A DNA stretch of 64,000 nucleotides from JACKFE01 sp050248735 (GCA_050248735.1 JBFWRU010000006.1:1-64000), one strand, 5' to 3'; shown: positions 27,070 through 37,500, numbered from the stretch's first letter. Made by a program: numbers and translations. The notes: a model not told the origin generated them from the sequence alone.

Positions 27070-27430
27070 AGGAAGCATCCTTGGTAGGTAAAATTTCCAT
27101 ATTTATAGACTCTGAAGTTTCGGTATTCAGAAAGGGGGAAAGATTAATCTCACAAGGAGCAAACCAATTTTTTTTCAATATACTATTCGGCTTAGAGGGA
27201 GGGCAACCTCCAATTGACTGGCCGCATTTCTTCTGAATTGCAATCAAAAATTATTACCTATTCTATTTTGTCTGTTCTGTTAATGGTCCTGGCAGCAAGA
27301 ATACGGAAAGCCATCGTGCTCGCTCTATGACGTCAAATGGTCAGAGGATGCGGCCTTGGCTGGGAGAAACTTTCCATATTCCATATAGATTAAGTTGAAC
27401 CCCACTTATCCTCAGGCTATACTCGCCCCC
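27070..27430. other. Divergent intergenic region, nothing clear
   Basis: This 361-base region lies between the divergently read HEAT paralogue 3 and proC and must hold both promoters. I see AT-rich stretches (near 27165-27185 and 27245-27265) but no convincing -35/-10 pair and no reading frame with a ribosome site. Confidence 0.4.
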
Positions 27431-28252
27431 ATGGATTCATCGATCAAGTTTGGGTGTATCGGTGCCGGCAATATGGCGGAAGCATTGGTCTCTGGCATGC
27501 TCAAAGGCGGCCTGGCTGAACCTTCTGCCATTCGGGTTACAGACGTCTCTTCGTTGCGTATTCGGCACTTTCTTGATTCCTATTCCGTAGCCTCTTTGCC
27601 GGATAATGTGGCTCTGACTCAATGGAGCAAGGTGATCTTACTATGCGTCAAACCTCAGACGATGGACCATGTCCTGACCGAAGTCCATACAAAAATTTCT
27701 TCTGAACAATTAGTAATTTCTGTGGCGGCAGGATATCCCATCAAGCGAATTCGAGAGCATTTGGGAAAGAATGTCGCTATTGTTCGGGCCATGCCTAATA
27801 CGCCTGCAGTCATTCGGCAGGGGGTCACGGCAATCACTTGTGGCGACAACCTTCATGCCCGGCAAACCCAATTAGCTCAGAATATTTTTGAATCGGTGGG
27901 AAATGTCGTCACGGTCGACGAATCTCTCATGGATGCGGTCACCGGATTGAGTGGGAGCGGCCCAGCCTATGTGTATCTCATGATTGAAGCATTAGCGGAT
28001 GCCGGAGTTCGTGTGGGATTGCCCAGATCAACTGCTCACGTGTTAGCCACCCAAACAGTTCTGGGTGCAGCCAAAATGGTAGAGGTCAGCGGTGAGCATC
28101 CGGCGATACTCAAAGATCGTGTCACCTCTCCCGGCGGAACGACCATTGCCGGGTTGCGGGAATTGGAAGCGGGAGGATTGCGTGCGACGATGATTAGAGC
28201 GGTTGAGGCGGCCACCAATCGGTCCGTGGAATTAGGCAATCTTCCTTCTTAA
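27431..28252 (+). CDS. proC: Pyrroline-5-carboxylate reductase
   Basis: A 273-residue cytoplasmic enzyme catalysing the last step of proline synthesis, NAD(P)H-dependent reduction of pyrroline-5-carboxylate. The Rossmann loop is GCIGAGNMAEALVSGML at the N-terminus. RAMPNTPAVIRQGVTAI, the catalytic-domain segment SGSGPAYVYLMIEALADAGV and VTSPGGTTIAGL are all characteristic. I prefer the ATG at 27431 to a TTG at 27395, since family members begin just before the Rossmann strand. The proline gene proA lies 3 kb downstream but is not in the same operon. Confidence 0.92.
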   Translation: MDSSIKFGCIGAGNMAEALVSGMLKGGLAEPSAIRVTDVSSLRIRHFLDSYSVASLPDNVALTQWSKVILLCVKPQTMDHVLTEVHTKISSEQLVISVAAGYPIKRIREHLGKNVAIVRAMPNTPAVIRQGVTAITCGDNLHARQTQLAQNIFESVGNVVTVDESLMDAVTGLSGSGPAYVYLMIEALADAGVRVGLPRSTAHVLATQTVLGAAKMVEVSGEHPAILKDRVTSPGGTTIAGLRELEAGGLRATMIRAVEAATNRSVELGNLPS

Positions 28253-28326
28253 CCAGAAGAGTCAAGTCCATCGTATAACATAAACTAAGGAAAGAAGTTT
28301 TCGACTTTTCCGGAAAGGAGACCCCC

Positions 28327-28518
28327 GTGCACTATTGGGTGAAAGTGGTATTTGTGGACAATAAGGAGGTGGAATTCAAAGATGCCATCCGGCATACCAT
28401 TAGCGATGACATGGAAATTTTGGAAGTAGACACACCGAAGGAAATTGTCATTATTCCGCTTAAACAAATAAAGTATTTCTCATGTGATGCCTCCGTGTTC
28501 GCTTCCCAAAAAGCTTAG
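28327..28518 (+). CDS. Small beta-rich protein of 63 residues, GTG start
   Basis: A short gene with GTG start and AAAGGAG placed upstream. The product (MHYWVKVVFVDNKEVEF, then DMEILEVDTPKEIVIIPLKQ and IKYFS) alternates hydrophobic and polar residues in the way of a small beta barrel, and the ending IPLKQIKYF resembles short SH3- or Sm-like domains. No family is assigned. It follows proC by 74 bases and may share its transcript. The ribosome site and regular pattern make it likely to be real. Confidence 0.55.
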   Translation: MHYWVKVVFVDNKEVEFKDAIRHTISDDMEILEVDTPKEIVIIPLKQIKYFSCDASVFASQKA

Positions 28519-28680
28519 GATATTCTCAATCGATTATTCTCGTCTTAATTAGGTCATAATAATAATTGAGAGGATGACGCTGTCCCATGAGTAAGGGATT
28601 AATTCTGTGCCTATCCGAACCGAAAGAATAAGGTAGGTGATGGATGTGTGCCGTTATCTGTCAATTCAAGATGTTAATAT

Positions 28681-28708
28681 ATGAAAATGCTCTGAAGGGA
28701 ATTTTCAT
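28681..28708. repeat. Inverted repeat ATGAAAAT / ATTTTCAT
   Basis: Two perfect eight-base arms (28681-28688 and 28701-28708) with a 12-base spacer lie in the 387-base gap 28519-28905, with a further ATGAAAAT soon after. It could be an operator or a weak hairpin. The rest of the gap is AT-rich without a gene. Confidence 0.3.
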
Positions 28709-28905
28709 GTAAGCTATTGATTTTTAATATGAAAATTATCTTAAATAAACTTTTCAGGCTAGAACGACAAGAAATTTTTCCTTGTAAGGGACCGCTTTTT
28801 ATGCCACTATGATTTCACTTTGGTGGCCGAACCGAAAATTCAGGTCATTCTTTCGTGTTCACTCAAATTTCTAGGATTTAATTCTCACAAGGAGTATTCA
28901 GAACT

Positions 28906-29640
28906 ATGGAGACGCTGAAGTACCTTGTCAAACAACTGTGCCTTGTAGCTTTGCTACTAGCTGGCATTTTGATGTTGTGGGAGATTCCCCACCATCATCA
29001 AAATGCCATGTCTCATAGTGACGCTGTGCCTCTATTGGGCAACAAACTGCCATCTTATGAAATTCAAACGTTTTTACGGCATATTGATACACGGTTGCCC
29101 TACTATCGTGAGGAGTTCCAAGAAGCCGAGAAAAAGACCGGGGTGCCATGGACCTTATTAGCTGCCGTGGCCTATCAGGAATCCAAATGGAATCGGCATG
29201 CCGTGAGTCCCACCGGGGTCAGGGGGCTCATGATGTTGACCCGTTCAACCGCAAGTGATCTCGGGATTCAGAATAGGTTAGATCCAGCCAAGAGTATCTC
29301 CGGCGGAGCCCGCTATCTCTCCCATCTGCATAAGCGTGTGCCATCCGAGATTCGGATGCCAGATCGAATGTTTATGGCTCTTGCAGCCTATAATGTGGGC
29401 TTTGGACACATGAAGGATGCCCGATTATTGGCTGAACGGCTTGGAAAAGACTCTACGAAATGGGATGATCTCAAGCAGGTTTTACCCTTACTCTCCAAGA
29501 AGGAGTATTATGAAGACCTTCCCCATCGGTATGCTCGGGGATCGGAACCTGTCCAATATGTTAAACGTATTCGTGCCTATCGCAAAATTCTCCAGCAAAT
29601 CATTGATCGGGAACCCAAGGCTCCTCAAGTAGAAGTTTAA
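28906..29640 (+). CDS. Lytic transglycosylase, SLT domain (MltF-like)
   Basis: A 244-residue envelope enzyme cleaving the peptidoglycan glycan strand. An N-terminal hydrophobic segment (QLCLVALLLAGILMLW) anchors or exports it. The SLT domain runs from about residue 65: PWTLLAAVAYQESKWN with the catalytic Glu92 in the ES motif, GVRGLMMLTRSTASDLGI, GGARYLSHL and ALAAYNVGFGHMKDARLL. The last two, and EYYEDLPHRYARGSEPVQYV, match the C-terminal module of MltF. The solute-binding module of full-length MltF is absent, so this is a stand-alone SLT protein. AAGGAG lies about 11 bases ahead of the ATG. Confidence 0.85.
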   Translation: METLKYLVKQLCLVALLLAGILMLWEIPHHHQNAMSHSDAVPLLGNKLPSYEIQTFLRHIDTRLPYYREEFQEAEKKTGVPWTLLAAVAYQESKWNRHAVSPTGVRGLMMLTRSTASDLGIQNRLDPAKSISGGARYLSHLHKRVPSEIRMPDRMFMALAAYNVGFGHMKDARLLAERLGKDSTKWDDLKQVLPLLSKKEYYEDLPHRYARGSEPVQYVKRIRAYRKILQQIIDREPKAPQVEV

Positions 29641-29696
29641 AGTCCTACTCTGAGAAACGTTCAGTGTAGAGGTTTCTTTACGAATTCACGAATAAC

Positions 29697-29726
29697 GAAG
29701 GCCTATTTTCAGGGAAATGAGCCTTC
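29697..29726. terminator. Imperfect hairpin between convergent genes
   Basis: GAAGGC (29697-29702) and GCCTTC (29721-29726) frame a partly paired stem (ATTT/AAAT after a two-base mismatch). It lies between the transglycosylase and the convergent repeat protein. No clear T-run on either side, so termination is tentative. The remainder of 29641-29904 shows no gene. Confidence 0.3.
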
Positions 29727-29904
29727 TTCCCCCTAGTGAGATATGGGCCCTTATTTTTAGAACCATTCCGTCCATCCCCTATGCCCTTCTTGGTTTATTT
29801 TGATTGTGTATTTAACTCGGGGCATCACCTCTCAAAAACCGCATTCTGCATGGCGCATGGAAAAATTTGGCTGATTTCTCCTGTCACAAGACGGAGGTCA
29901 GGTG

Positions 29905-30885
29905 CTAACGGAGAGCACGTTCCACTGACAGGGCTTTATCGTTGGGCAGAACCATTGCTTTAATTCTATCTCCAAATTTAAATTTTTCGGATAAAACAGT
30001 TGTCGGGGTAATTTCAATCCTAATCTCTCCCCGTTCCCCTCGGACCACATAGAAGTCCCCATCCACCATGAGGAGGTCGGCAATAATCACCTTTGCCTCA
30101 GAAGGAGCAGGATTTGAAAGCGGAGGCGGGGGGCTGTCCTGCCCTGCTGATTTTTGATCCGGGCCGGCTATAGACTTCTCCGAGTTGCTTAGGACAGGCA
30201 CTGATTGCCCGGAATCCATTTGAATTCCGTTGGGTTCTTCGGCTAATGCCCGAACAACGGAGAGGGCGGTGTCGTTCGGAGTCACGACTGCCTTGATCCG
30301 ATCTCCAAATTTAAATTTTTCGGCCAATTGCGTGGAGGGAGTCACCTCAATTTGAACTTCCCCTCGTTCCGTTCGAACGACATAAAAGTTACCATCAACC
30401 ATGAGCAGCTCGGCGATAATGATCCGATTTTGAGGGCTAGGAGGCTGAGCCAGGGGTGTGGATTTGAGTTTAACCGGTGGCGAGGGTATTGACGAGATTA
30501 CGGGAGGAGGAGTGGCTTTTTTTTCGGGAGCCGGAGAGTTCTGGGTAATGCCTATTGGCTCATCTGGCATGGCGCGAGTAATAGATAACGCTTCATCATT
30601 AGGTAAGAGCACGGCTTTAATTCGATCCCCGAATTTGAATGATTCGGACAGCTTGGTCTCGGGAGTGACCTCAATGCGAATTTCTCCACGATCCCCTCGC
30701 ACGACATAAAAGTTTTCATCAATCATGAGGAGGTCGGCTACGACGGTTTTGGTTTTGATTGATTGAGAAGCCGTAAGCAAAGCCGCATTTTCGTCTCCCC
30801 AAGCCATGTGGAAAGGTGGGGAAAGGAGTAAGAGGATGAAAAGGAGGGCATAAAAAGTACAAACCGGATGCCTTGACCTAGCCAT
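29905..30885 (-). CDS. Exported protein with three 55-residue repeats
   Basis: A 326-residue protein. The open frame extends upstream through the tRNA gene, but the true start is the ATG at 30885, which has AAGGAG eight bases upstream and opens a signal peptide (CTFYALLFILLLLSPPFHMAWG). The mature part has three near-identical domains, each running from a V[IV]A[DE]LLM[IV]D segment through FYVVR-x-[ED]RGE[IV] and E-x-TP-x-T-x-L to FKFGDRIKA and ALS[IV]-x-RA. Pro- and Ser-rich linkers separate them. The domain looks like a small OB- or SH3-like barrel. I recognise no family; a repeated binding module in the periplasm or cell surface is the inference. Confidence 0.65.
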   Translation of the reverse strand: MARSRHPVCTFYALLFILLLLSPPFHMAWGDENAALLTASQSIKTKTVVADLLMIDENFYVVRGDRGEIRIEVTPETKLSESFKFGDRIKAVLLPNDEALSITRAMPDEPIGITQNSPAPEKKATPPPVISSIPSPPVKLKSTPLAQPPSPQNRIIIAELLMVDGNFYVVRTERGEVQIEVTPSTQLAEKFKFGDRIKAVVTPNDTALSVVRALAEEPNGIQMDSGQSVPVLSNSEKSIAGPDQKSAGQDSPPPPLSNPAPSEAKVIIADLLMVDGDFYVVRGERGEIRIEITPTTVLSEKFKFGDRIKAMVLPNDKALSVERALR

Positions 30886-30978
30886 ATTTATGATCTCCTT
30901 GCCTGACTGGATAAGTATAATGAACATGCTCCCGGCCCTCCGGCGTTGAGAACATATAGTAGGGGCAATGCAGTGAAA

Positions 30979-31054
30979 TGGTGCCGAGGGACAGAATCGA
31001 ACTGTCGACACCAGCCTTTTCAGGGCTGTGCTCTGCCAACTGAGCTACCTCGGC
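30979..31054 (-). tRNA. tRNA-Phe (GAA)
   Basis: Read on the minus strand, 31054 to 30979 folds as a full cloverleaf: acceptor GCCGAGG/CCTCGGC, D arm GCTC/GAGC, anticodon arm CAGCC/GGCTG with loop CTGAAAA (anticodon GAA), and T arm GACAG/CTGTC with TTCGATT. The discriminator A and the encoded CCA (complement of TGG at 30979-30981) complete 76 bases. Confidence 0.97.
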
Positions 31055-31071
31055 ACGTTAGCTGAAGATCA

Positions 31072-31098
31072 ATGATATCACAAATGGAATCGGCTCAA
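31072..31098 (-). promoter_or_regulatory. Possible promoter of tRNA-Phe
   Basis: On the minus strand TATCAT (31077-31072) lies about 18 bases before the tRNA, with TTGAGC (31098-31093) 15 bases further up. The spacer is short, so this is weak. Confidence 0.3.
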
Positions 31099-31172
31099 GT
31101 GTGTACCAGGAATACTCATTGAAAAGCAAGACGATTATTGGCCACATCTCTTTCCATTGTTTTTTGACTTTC

Positions 31173-31202
31173 TTGACGATTTTTACAATCGGAAGGTATT
31201 CT
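31173..31202 (+). promoter_or_regulatory. Candidate promoter of proA
   Basis: TTGACG (31173-31178) and TATTCT (31197-31202) are 18 bases apart, about 75 bases upstream of the proA start. Confidence 0.35.
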
Positions 31203-31278
31203 CCATAGCCTAAGTGTGATCGGCTATTTTGCCGTCCATATGCATTACTCTATCTGTACAGTAAGGATGTAATTACTC

Positions 31279-32586
31279 ATGGAAAACGATATTCAAGAAA
31301 ACATTGAAGTTTCGGACGAAAGTCCTGAACTCTCGCCTGAAGAATACCTCCAAACCCTCCTGGTAAAGGCTCGGACTGCGGTTCGTCCTCTCGGTGCCTT
31401 GATAACCATGAAGAAAAATGCTGCCTTGCTCGCCATGGCAGAAGGGTTGCTTGAGGGCGAGGCGCGAATTTTAGAAGCAAACCAAACGGATTTGGAGGCC
31501 TTTGAAGGAGATGAGAGCCGTGCATCTATGGCCGACCGGCTTCGGCTTACGCCTACCCGGATTGCCGACATGGCCAAACAACTCCGAGAAATTGCCGAGC
31601 TTCGTGACCCCGTGGGGCAGTCGCTAGGTATGTGGCAACGTCCTAACGGCATGAAAGTCGGCCGCGTTCGAGTCCCCATTGGAGTTATTGGCATTATTTA
31701 TGAGTCTCGTCCCAATGTAACGGCCGAGGCTGCGGCCCTTTGTTTGAAGTCGGGAAATGTGTGTGTGTTGCGCGGGGGATCAGAGGCTATTCATTCCAAT
31801 ACAGCCATCGCGGAAATCTTAGGAGAGGCGGCCAAGAAATCCGGGATTCCGGAGGGAGCCATCACTTTCATCGATCGTCCCGATCGCGAGTTGGTAGTTG
31901 GCCTGTTAAAAAGCGATAAGTATGTGGACTTAATCATTCCCCGGGGGGGTGATGCGTTGATGAAGTCGGTTTCCCAGCATGCCACAATCCCGGTCATTAA
32001 ACATGATAAAGGCGTGTGCCATATGTATGTGGATAGCGATGTGGATCTCGAAATGGCGCAACGTCTAAGTGTCAATGCCAAAGTACAACGGTCTTCTACT
32101 TGCAATGCCCTTGAGACGTTATTGGTTCATGAAAAAGTCGCAAAGAAATTTTTGGTTCCTCTCGGCAAGGAATTAAAGGATAAGGGAGTAGAAGTACGTG
32201 GCTGTCCGAAAGCCTGTCAGAGTATCCCGGAAGCCAAACCGGCTCAGGAGGATGATTTTGGTCAGGAGTTTCTTTCCCTAATCCTGGCCATAAAAGTCGT
32301 AAGAGATATGGATGAAGCGATGGCCCATATTGCCCAATATGGGTCCGGGCACACGGAATCCATTGTCACCAGAGACTATGAGCGTGCCATGCAGTTTTTA
32401 CGAGAAGTGGATTCAAGCGCGGTCATGGTCAATGCTTCCACTCGTTTGAACGATGGCTATGAATTTGGTTTGGGGGCGGAGATCGGCATCAGCACCACTC
32501 GAATTCATGCTCGTGGTCCCATGGGCTTGGAAGACCTCACGTGCTCCAAATTCGTAGTATACGGAACTGGCCAAATCCGGGAATAA
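31279..32586 (+). CDS. proA: Gamma-glutamyl phosphate reductase
   Basis: A 435-residue cytoplasmic enzyme of proline synthesis that reduces gamma-glutamyl phosphate with NADPH to glutamate semialdehyde. It belongs to the aldehyde dehydrogenase superfamily. Recognisable segments are VPIGVIGIIYESRPNVTAEAA, CLKSGNVCVLRGGSEA, PRGGDALM, and the active-site segment VQRSSTCNALETLLVH with the catalytic Cys. The C-terminus has MVNASTRLNDGYEFGLGAEIGIST. An extra acidic N-terminal extension of about 20 residues precedes the usual start. No proB is next to it. Confidence 0.95.
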   Translation: MENDIQENIEVSDESPELSPEEYLQTLLVKARTAVRPLGALITMKKNAALLAMAEGLLEGEARILEANQTDLEAFEGDESRASMADRLRLTPTRIADMAKQLREIAELRDPVGQSLGMWQRPNGMKVGRVRVPIGVIGIIYESRPNVTAEAAALCLKSGNVCVLRGGSEAIHSNTAIAEILGEAAKKSGIPEGAITFIDRPDRELVVGLLKSDKYVDLIIPRGGDALMKSVSQHATIPVIKHDKGVCHMYVDSDVDLEMAQRLSVNAKVQRSSTCNALETLLVHEKVAKKFLVPLGKELKDKGVEVRGCPKACQSIPEAKPAQEDDFGQEFLSLILAIKVVRDMDEAMAHIAQYGSGHTESIVTRDYERAMQFLREVDSSAVMVNASTRLNDGYEFGLGAEIGISTTRIHARGPMGLEDLTCSKFVVYGTGQIRE

Positions 32587-32685
32587 GAATTTTCTGCCTT
32601 CGAGACTTTCTAATCCACAAGTTTACGGTTTCACACCCGGTCCATTTCCCCTAAACCCAATCGTGGTTGGGTATCTGAGATAAAC

Positions 32686-34455
32686 ATGCCCGAATTTCTT
32701 GAACATCCCGAAGCCATACGTTTTTCAGAGAATTTGAGATACGCCAGGAATTGGAGTTCTTCAGGCGGTCGTCTGAAGGAGCTACCTTCCGGCCATCGCG
32801 TGTTTTTGGGAAACCATGGCCAACGAATTCTACTGGCCGATCCGGATGGAAATCCCCTGCATGAATGCCTCTGGAGAGAAAAGAAAGGGGGCGGATTCTC
32901 CCTTGCCGCCGCTCGCCTCCGTTTGGATTGGGGACAATGGGTGGGAATCAAGCCTGAAGGGCTGGTGAATACGATTTCTTTAAATCTGTCCAGAAAACCG
33001 GGGTGGGAACGATTAACGCGTGATGATTTGCGAGAGATGGCTGCCCGGTCGATGCAGACCGATACGGAGACTATCAGGTTTTTTTATCGAGACGAGGATC
33101 TGACTCTGCACGGGGACGGAACCGCGACGATCCGGCAAGTCAAAGATGCATTTTATGTTCTTCCACACGGGGGGTTCGAAGGTGCCCGCTTCATGTCCTG
33201 TATGAGCCGTATGGAGTGGGAACGAATAAATTATTTGCCGGTCGTGGAGTTGTTTTTATCTCTTTTGCCAGGGACCGGCAGCGCCACGTTCGAACTTATT
33301 CGCGGGCTTTATGACGATCACCATGTTACCCAAGCTTTCCCGCTGCACTACCGAGGAATTCCAGTCTATCCCTCTGAAGCCGCATTCCGATTATTCAGTT
33401 TATTTTTTTCACCATCCACCATATCCACACGAGAGTCGCCTCTGCAGGTGTTTCTTGATCCTAGGCGATCACAGGAAGTTCAATGGCTTCCTGCCATGGA
33501 TTTTCCCGTCCGTTATGTGGATCAAAAACAGCGCCTGTGCGTAACGGTTAAACAGCAAGCCATTCAAAAAGCGACTTGGTGGGACGATCCCGCCGGTCTG
33601 TCATATACAAAAGTAGGGGATAGCGGAAAGCTCGTCTCTGATAATCGAGGAATTATCACAAACGCCAATCGGTTATTTCTCGTGGATGGCGAATCTCAAC
33701 AAGCATTCACGATTCAGCCTTCCTGGCAACTTGTTCCTGTCGAGAAACCGACATTCTGCATTCCGCTGCCCACCACCTGGCGGGACGGATTTCCACAGGG
33801 ACCTCCGACGCTCACCGCAGGTCAAGCCTTTGCCTCCGTATTGTTATACCCGGATGGCGAACACGTAATCGGGGAAAAGGAAAGTCAGCCATTCGTGTTG
33901 GACTTTCTGGATGATTACTTTGAAGAACATCAAGAGTTCAGGCGGGAAAGAGATGAAGCCAAGCGGGTGTTGCTATCCTTCTGTGAGGCGGGTATGGCTT
34001 CCTGCCTCGACTACCGGTATCCGCATCAGTATACCGTCTGGTATGTCTGGCCGGAATTTGCCCAAAAACAGGCTCAATCGATCTGGAACCAACTAGCACG
34101 AAGGGACCAATTGGCATGGCTTCCGAATTTTCGAATCATTCCCTTTGCATCCCACAACGTTGACGCACTCCAGGAAGCCTTTGATTGGATGTACCTGTGG
34201 ATTCCCTTTTCGGAATATACGGATTCTCGTCGCATGGATTGGTGGGGAACATTGGTGGAGTCACATCTCAGGCCTGGAGGGATTGCTTGTGTGGCGGGCC
34301 CGCCGACGATGGAAAAAGTCCTTCAGGAGAAAGGTCTTCAAATGGTGGACATAGAACAGGGCGAAAACCTACCTACTTTTCGTATCCATAAAACGATTTT
34401 ACCCTATGGATGGCTAAACCCTGCATTATACATCTGTATTGCCCAAAAGATTTAA
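32686..34455 (+). CDS. Unrecognised 589-residue protein with methyltransferase-like C-terminus
   Basis: A long cytoplasmic-looking protein with no signal peptide or membrane segment. The first 400 residues are rich in aromatic residues and contain no motif I recognise. The last 130 residues include DWMYLWIPFSEYTDSRRMDWWGTLV followed by SHLRPGGIACVAGPP, similar to the strand-turn LRPGG element near the C-terminal end of class I SAM methyltransferase domains. I see no clear SAM-binding GxGxG loop, so any methyltransferase relationship is remote or partial. It begins 100 bases after proA and is convergent with the NRPS cluster, so it is probably not part of that cluster. Confidence 0.5.
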   Translation: MPEFLEHPEAIRFSENLRYARNWSSSGGRLKELPSGHRVFLGNHGQRILLADPDGNPLHECLWREKKGGGFSLAAARLRLDWGQWVGIKPEGLVNTISLNLSRKPGWERLTRDDLREMAARSMQTDTETIRFFYRDEDLTLHGDGTATIRQVKDAFYVLPHGGFEGARFMSCMSRMEWERINYLPVVELFLSLLPGTGSATFELIRGLYDDHHVTQAFPLHYRGIPVYPSEAAFRLFSLFFSPSTISTRESPLQVFLDPRRSQEVQWLPAMDFPVRYVDQKQRLCVTVKQQAIQKATWWDDPAGLSYTKVGDSGKLVSDNRGIITNANRLFLVDGESQQAFTIQPSWQLVPVEKPTFCIPLPTTWRDGFPQGPPTLTAGQAFASVLLYPDGEHVIGEKESQPFVLDFLDDYFEEHQEFRRERDEAKRVLLSFCEAGMASCLDYRYPHQYTVWYVWPEFAQKQAQSIWNQLARRDQLAWLPNFRIIPFASHNVDALQEAFDWMYLWIPFSEYTDSRRMDWWGTLVESHLRPGGIACVAGPPTMEKVLQEKGLQMVDIEQGENLPTFRIHKTILPYGWLNPALYICIAQKI

Positions 34456-34524
34456 CCATCGTTTCGTCCCGGCGCTCTCCATTTTTTTGAATCTCTATCT
34501 TTCCTGGATGTCGGCTGTAGCATG

Positions 34525-34539
34525 GTTTACCTGGTAAAC
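34525..34539. repeat. Perfect palindrome GTTTACC-T-GGTAAAC
   Basis: A 15-base dyad lies in the 96-base space between the convergent 589-residue gene and the last NRPS gene. There is no T-run; it could be an operator-like site or part of a terminator. Confidence 0.3.
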
Positions 34540-34551
34540 TCTTGGTGTCTG

Positions 34552-37500
34552 TCACTGAGAATATTCCCCTAATAGCACGGTCGGCGATTCTTGAACCGTT
34601 TTTTGATTCTTTTGTGCCTTCTCAAGACATTCCATGAAGAGGTGGAGAAGAGTTTCGGTATGGGGCTCATCCACAATCTCCAAATGGCCGCCTGATAGAT
34701 TATAGATATGATCCACCTTTGTGCAGAGCGGGCCCCAGTAGTTTTCAACCGTTTTTTTTGTCTGAAATAGAACTATCCGTCCCGCATAATATTGCGCGCA
34801 ATATTGTTTGGCAGCCTTTTTCACCACTCTGTCGCGGTAAAAACGTCTGAGAGAAGGTGAAATTGGATATCCCAACGCACAATAACTCATGCAGATCAGT
34901 TCTTTGAACATGATACAAGAAGAGGTTTGGATCTGTTGCCATCTCCAGTGAAGGCTTTCCCGGGCTTTCCTCAAAATGGTCTGGCAAGTTGACTGCAAAG
35001 ATTGACGTGCGGTTCCCGGTCTATCTTCGGGATGTGTCGATGGTGCTAATAAGTGACTCAATCTTTTATTCAATCCCTGTGGAGGCAATCGCGCCTCTGT
35101 CGTAGTGGGGTCCACTAAGGCGAGAAGCGCAATGGTCTCTCCCTGCCTGCGAAGAGTCTGGGCCATTTCAAATGCCACCATTCCCCCAAACGAATAACCT
35201 GCGAGGTAATAGGGCCCCTGAGGCTGTACTCTCCGCAATTCTTGTAAATATCTTTCAGAGATTTCCTCAACGGTGGTATGAAGAGCAGCCCTCCCGTCAT
35301 GGCCCTGATTAATAAACATGTATAACGGTTGATCAAGATAGTTTTTCATGTACGGCAAAAATGTTGCTCCAAACAGCACACAGAAGATCGGTGGCTTATT
35401 TCCCAGGGTTTGAATGGGAACCATGAAAGACGATGGTGCATTGACTTTCCGTTCCCCAAGAATGTGGGCCAACTGTTTAATGGTTTGGGCGTGAAAAATG
35501 AGAGAAACGGGAATTTTCTTTCCCAAAAGACGCTCCATCTCTGAGCATAAGCGAACGGCCATTAACGATTCTCCACCAAGACTAAAAAAGTTATGGGTGA
35601 TCCCGATAGGCTTCTTTCCCAAGACCGCTTCCCAAACTGTTGTCAATTGTTCTTCCAATGAGTTTCCAGGGGCCTGATAGCTCTCATCTTCCGGTATGCT
35701 TCCTTCATCTTCCAGGGCCAGTTTGTCGCGATTGACTTTTCCATTCGGGGTCAATGGGAAGGCATCCAGGAAAACAAAACCTGATGGAATCATGTAGGCG
35801 GGCAAGGTGTGTCCTAAAAAGTCCCGTAATTCAGACAGTGGAGGAGCGGATTCGCCCTCCAATACGATATATGCCACAAGCCGTTTGTTCCCTACACCGT
35901 CTTCCCTGGGCAACACGATGACCTCACGTACAGCCGGATGCATGGTGAGGACCGTTTCGATTTCTCCACACTCGATCCGATACCCACGAATTTTTACTTG
36001 ATGGTCACGCCTTCCTAGAAATTCAATTGTGCCGTTCTTGCGGTGGCGGCCGATATCGCCGCTTCGATACAATCGCGCGCCGGGAACAAGACTGAATGGA
36101 TGTGGAATGAATTGTGCCGCGGTTAGCCCCGGTTGATGCTGATAACCTCGGGCCAAGCCCAATCCGCCAATGTACAGTTCCCCCGCTCCCGTCAGGGGCA
36201 TCAGCTCCTGATGATTATCCAGCACATAGATCTGTGTCTGGGGAATGGGGCGACCAATCGGTATGGTCTCTCCGACGTGTCCATCCGTGGGAATCGAAAA
36301 GCAACAGGTAAAAGTGGTGTTTTCCGTGGGACCATACCCATTGACCAGTTGACAGGTCGGTAATTGTTTGGCGATTTGTTGGACATGTAACGGAGACAAC
36401 ACATCTCCCCCCGCCAATAAGGTGTGGACGGGGCTGAGCATTTTGAGATTCCAGTCCACCAGTTGATGGAACAATCCCGCAGTAAGCCACAAGAGGCTAA
36501 TCTGTTGTTCCTGTAACAACCTACCGAGTTCGTCAAATGATGGTAGGAGGTGAGGGGCAAGAACCAGCTTGCCGCCATGGATCAGGCAAGCCCAGATTTC
36601 AAAAGTGGCGGCGTCGAATGAGGGCGAAGCAAGCTGCAGGCAGGTCACTTGACTGGGCCATGGTATATAGGTGGGATTGTAGATGAGACGAACAATCGCG
36701 CGATGGGGAATACTGACTCCTTTGGGTTGACCGGTCGAACCTGATGTATACATCACGTAGGCCAAATTTTCAGCATGGACGGTTTGCTGGTTGAATAATG
36801 CATGCTCGGGAAGGCATGGTGCCCAGTCATTATCCAGGTCAATCACCAGTGGTTTTGACGTACTTGGGGCATCTATAAGAGCAAAGCAGGCAGTGAGCCG
36901 TTCCTGAAGAGTAGCGGAAGTCAATACGATCGCTACTCCGGCATTCTCAAGAATAAAGCGTAGGCGGTCGGGAGGAGTAGATGGATCAAGCGGGACATAG
37001 GCCCCACCCGCTTTCAGTATGGCCAAGAAGCTGATAATGAGATTTACTCCTCGCTCCAAGTACACCCCTACACGGACCTCCGGTTTCACACCTTGCTGTC
37101 TCAGAAAATGGGCAAGCTGGTTCGAACGGGCTGTCAGTTGGCTATAGGTCAGATATTGATCTTCACAGACCACGGCAATTGACTCGGGACTGGAGGTGGC
37201 TTGCGCGTCAAACAGATCATGGACACAGTGCGTCAGGGGTTCCGAGGAAAGCGGCGGATTCCACTCGGCTAGAAGCTGTCGCTTTTCCGGTTCGGGCAAA
37301 ATTGGAAGATGGCAGACCGGATGCGTGGGGGCGGCTACGAGACTTTCCAACAGCATCTGATAGTGCGTGATCAGGTGGGTTATGGTTTCAGACTCAAAAA
37401 GCTCCGTATTAAAGGTGACCGTCCCGTGAAGCGTTTCGCCGCGCAAGAGCAATCCGAGGGAGAGGTCAAATTTCGCAGTGGACCTCTTGGACTGGATTGG

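Noticed and set aside
29905..31011. Longest form of the three-repeat protein, starting inside the tRNA gene
   Set aside because: The first 42 codons are the complement of tRNA and spacer sequence. The ATG at 30885 has a good ribosome site and begins a signal peptide.
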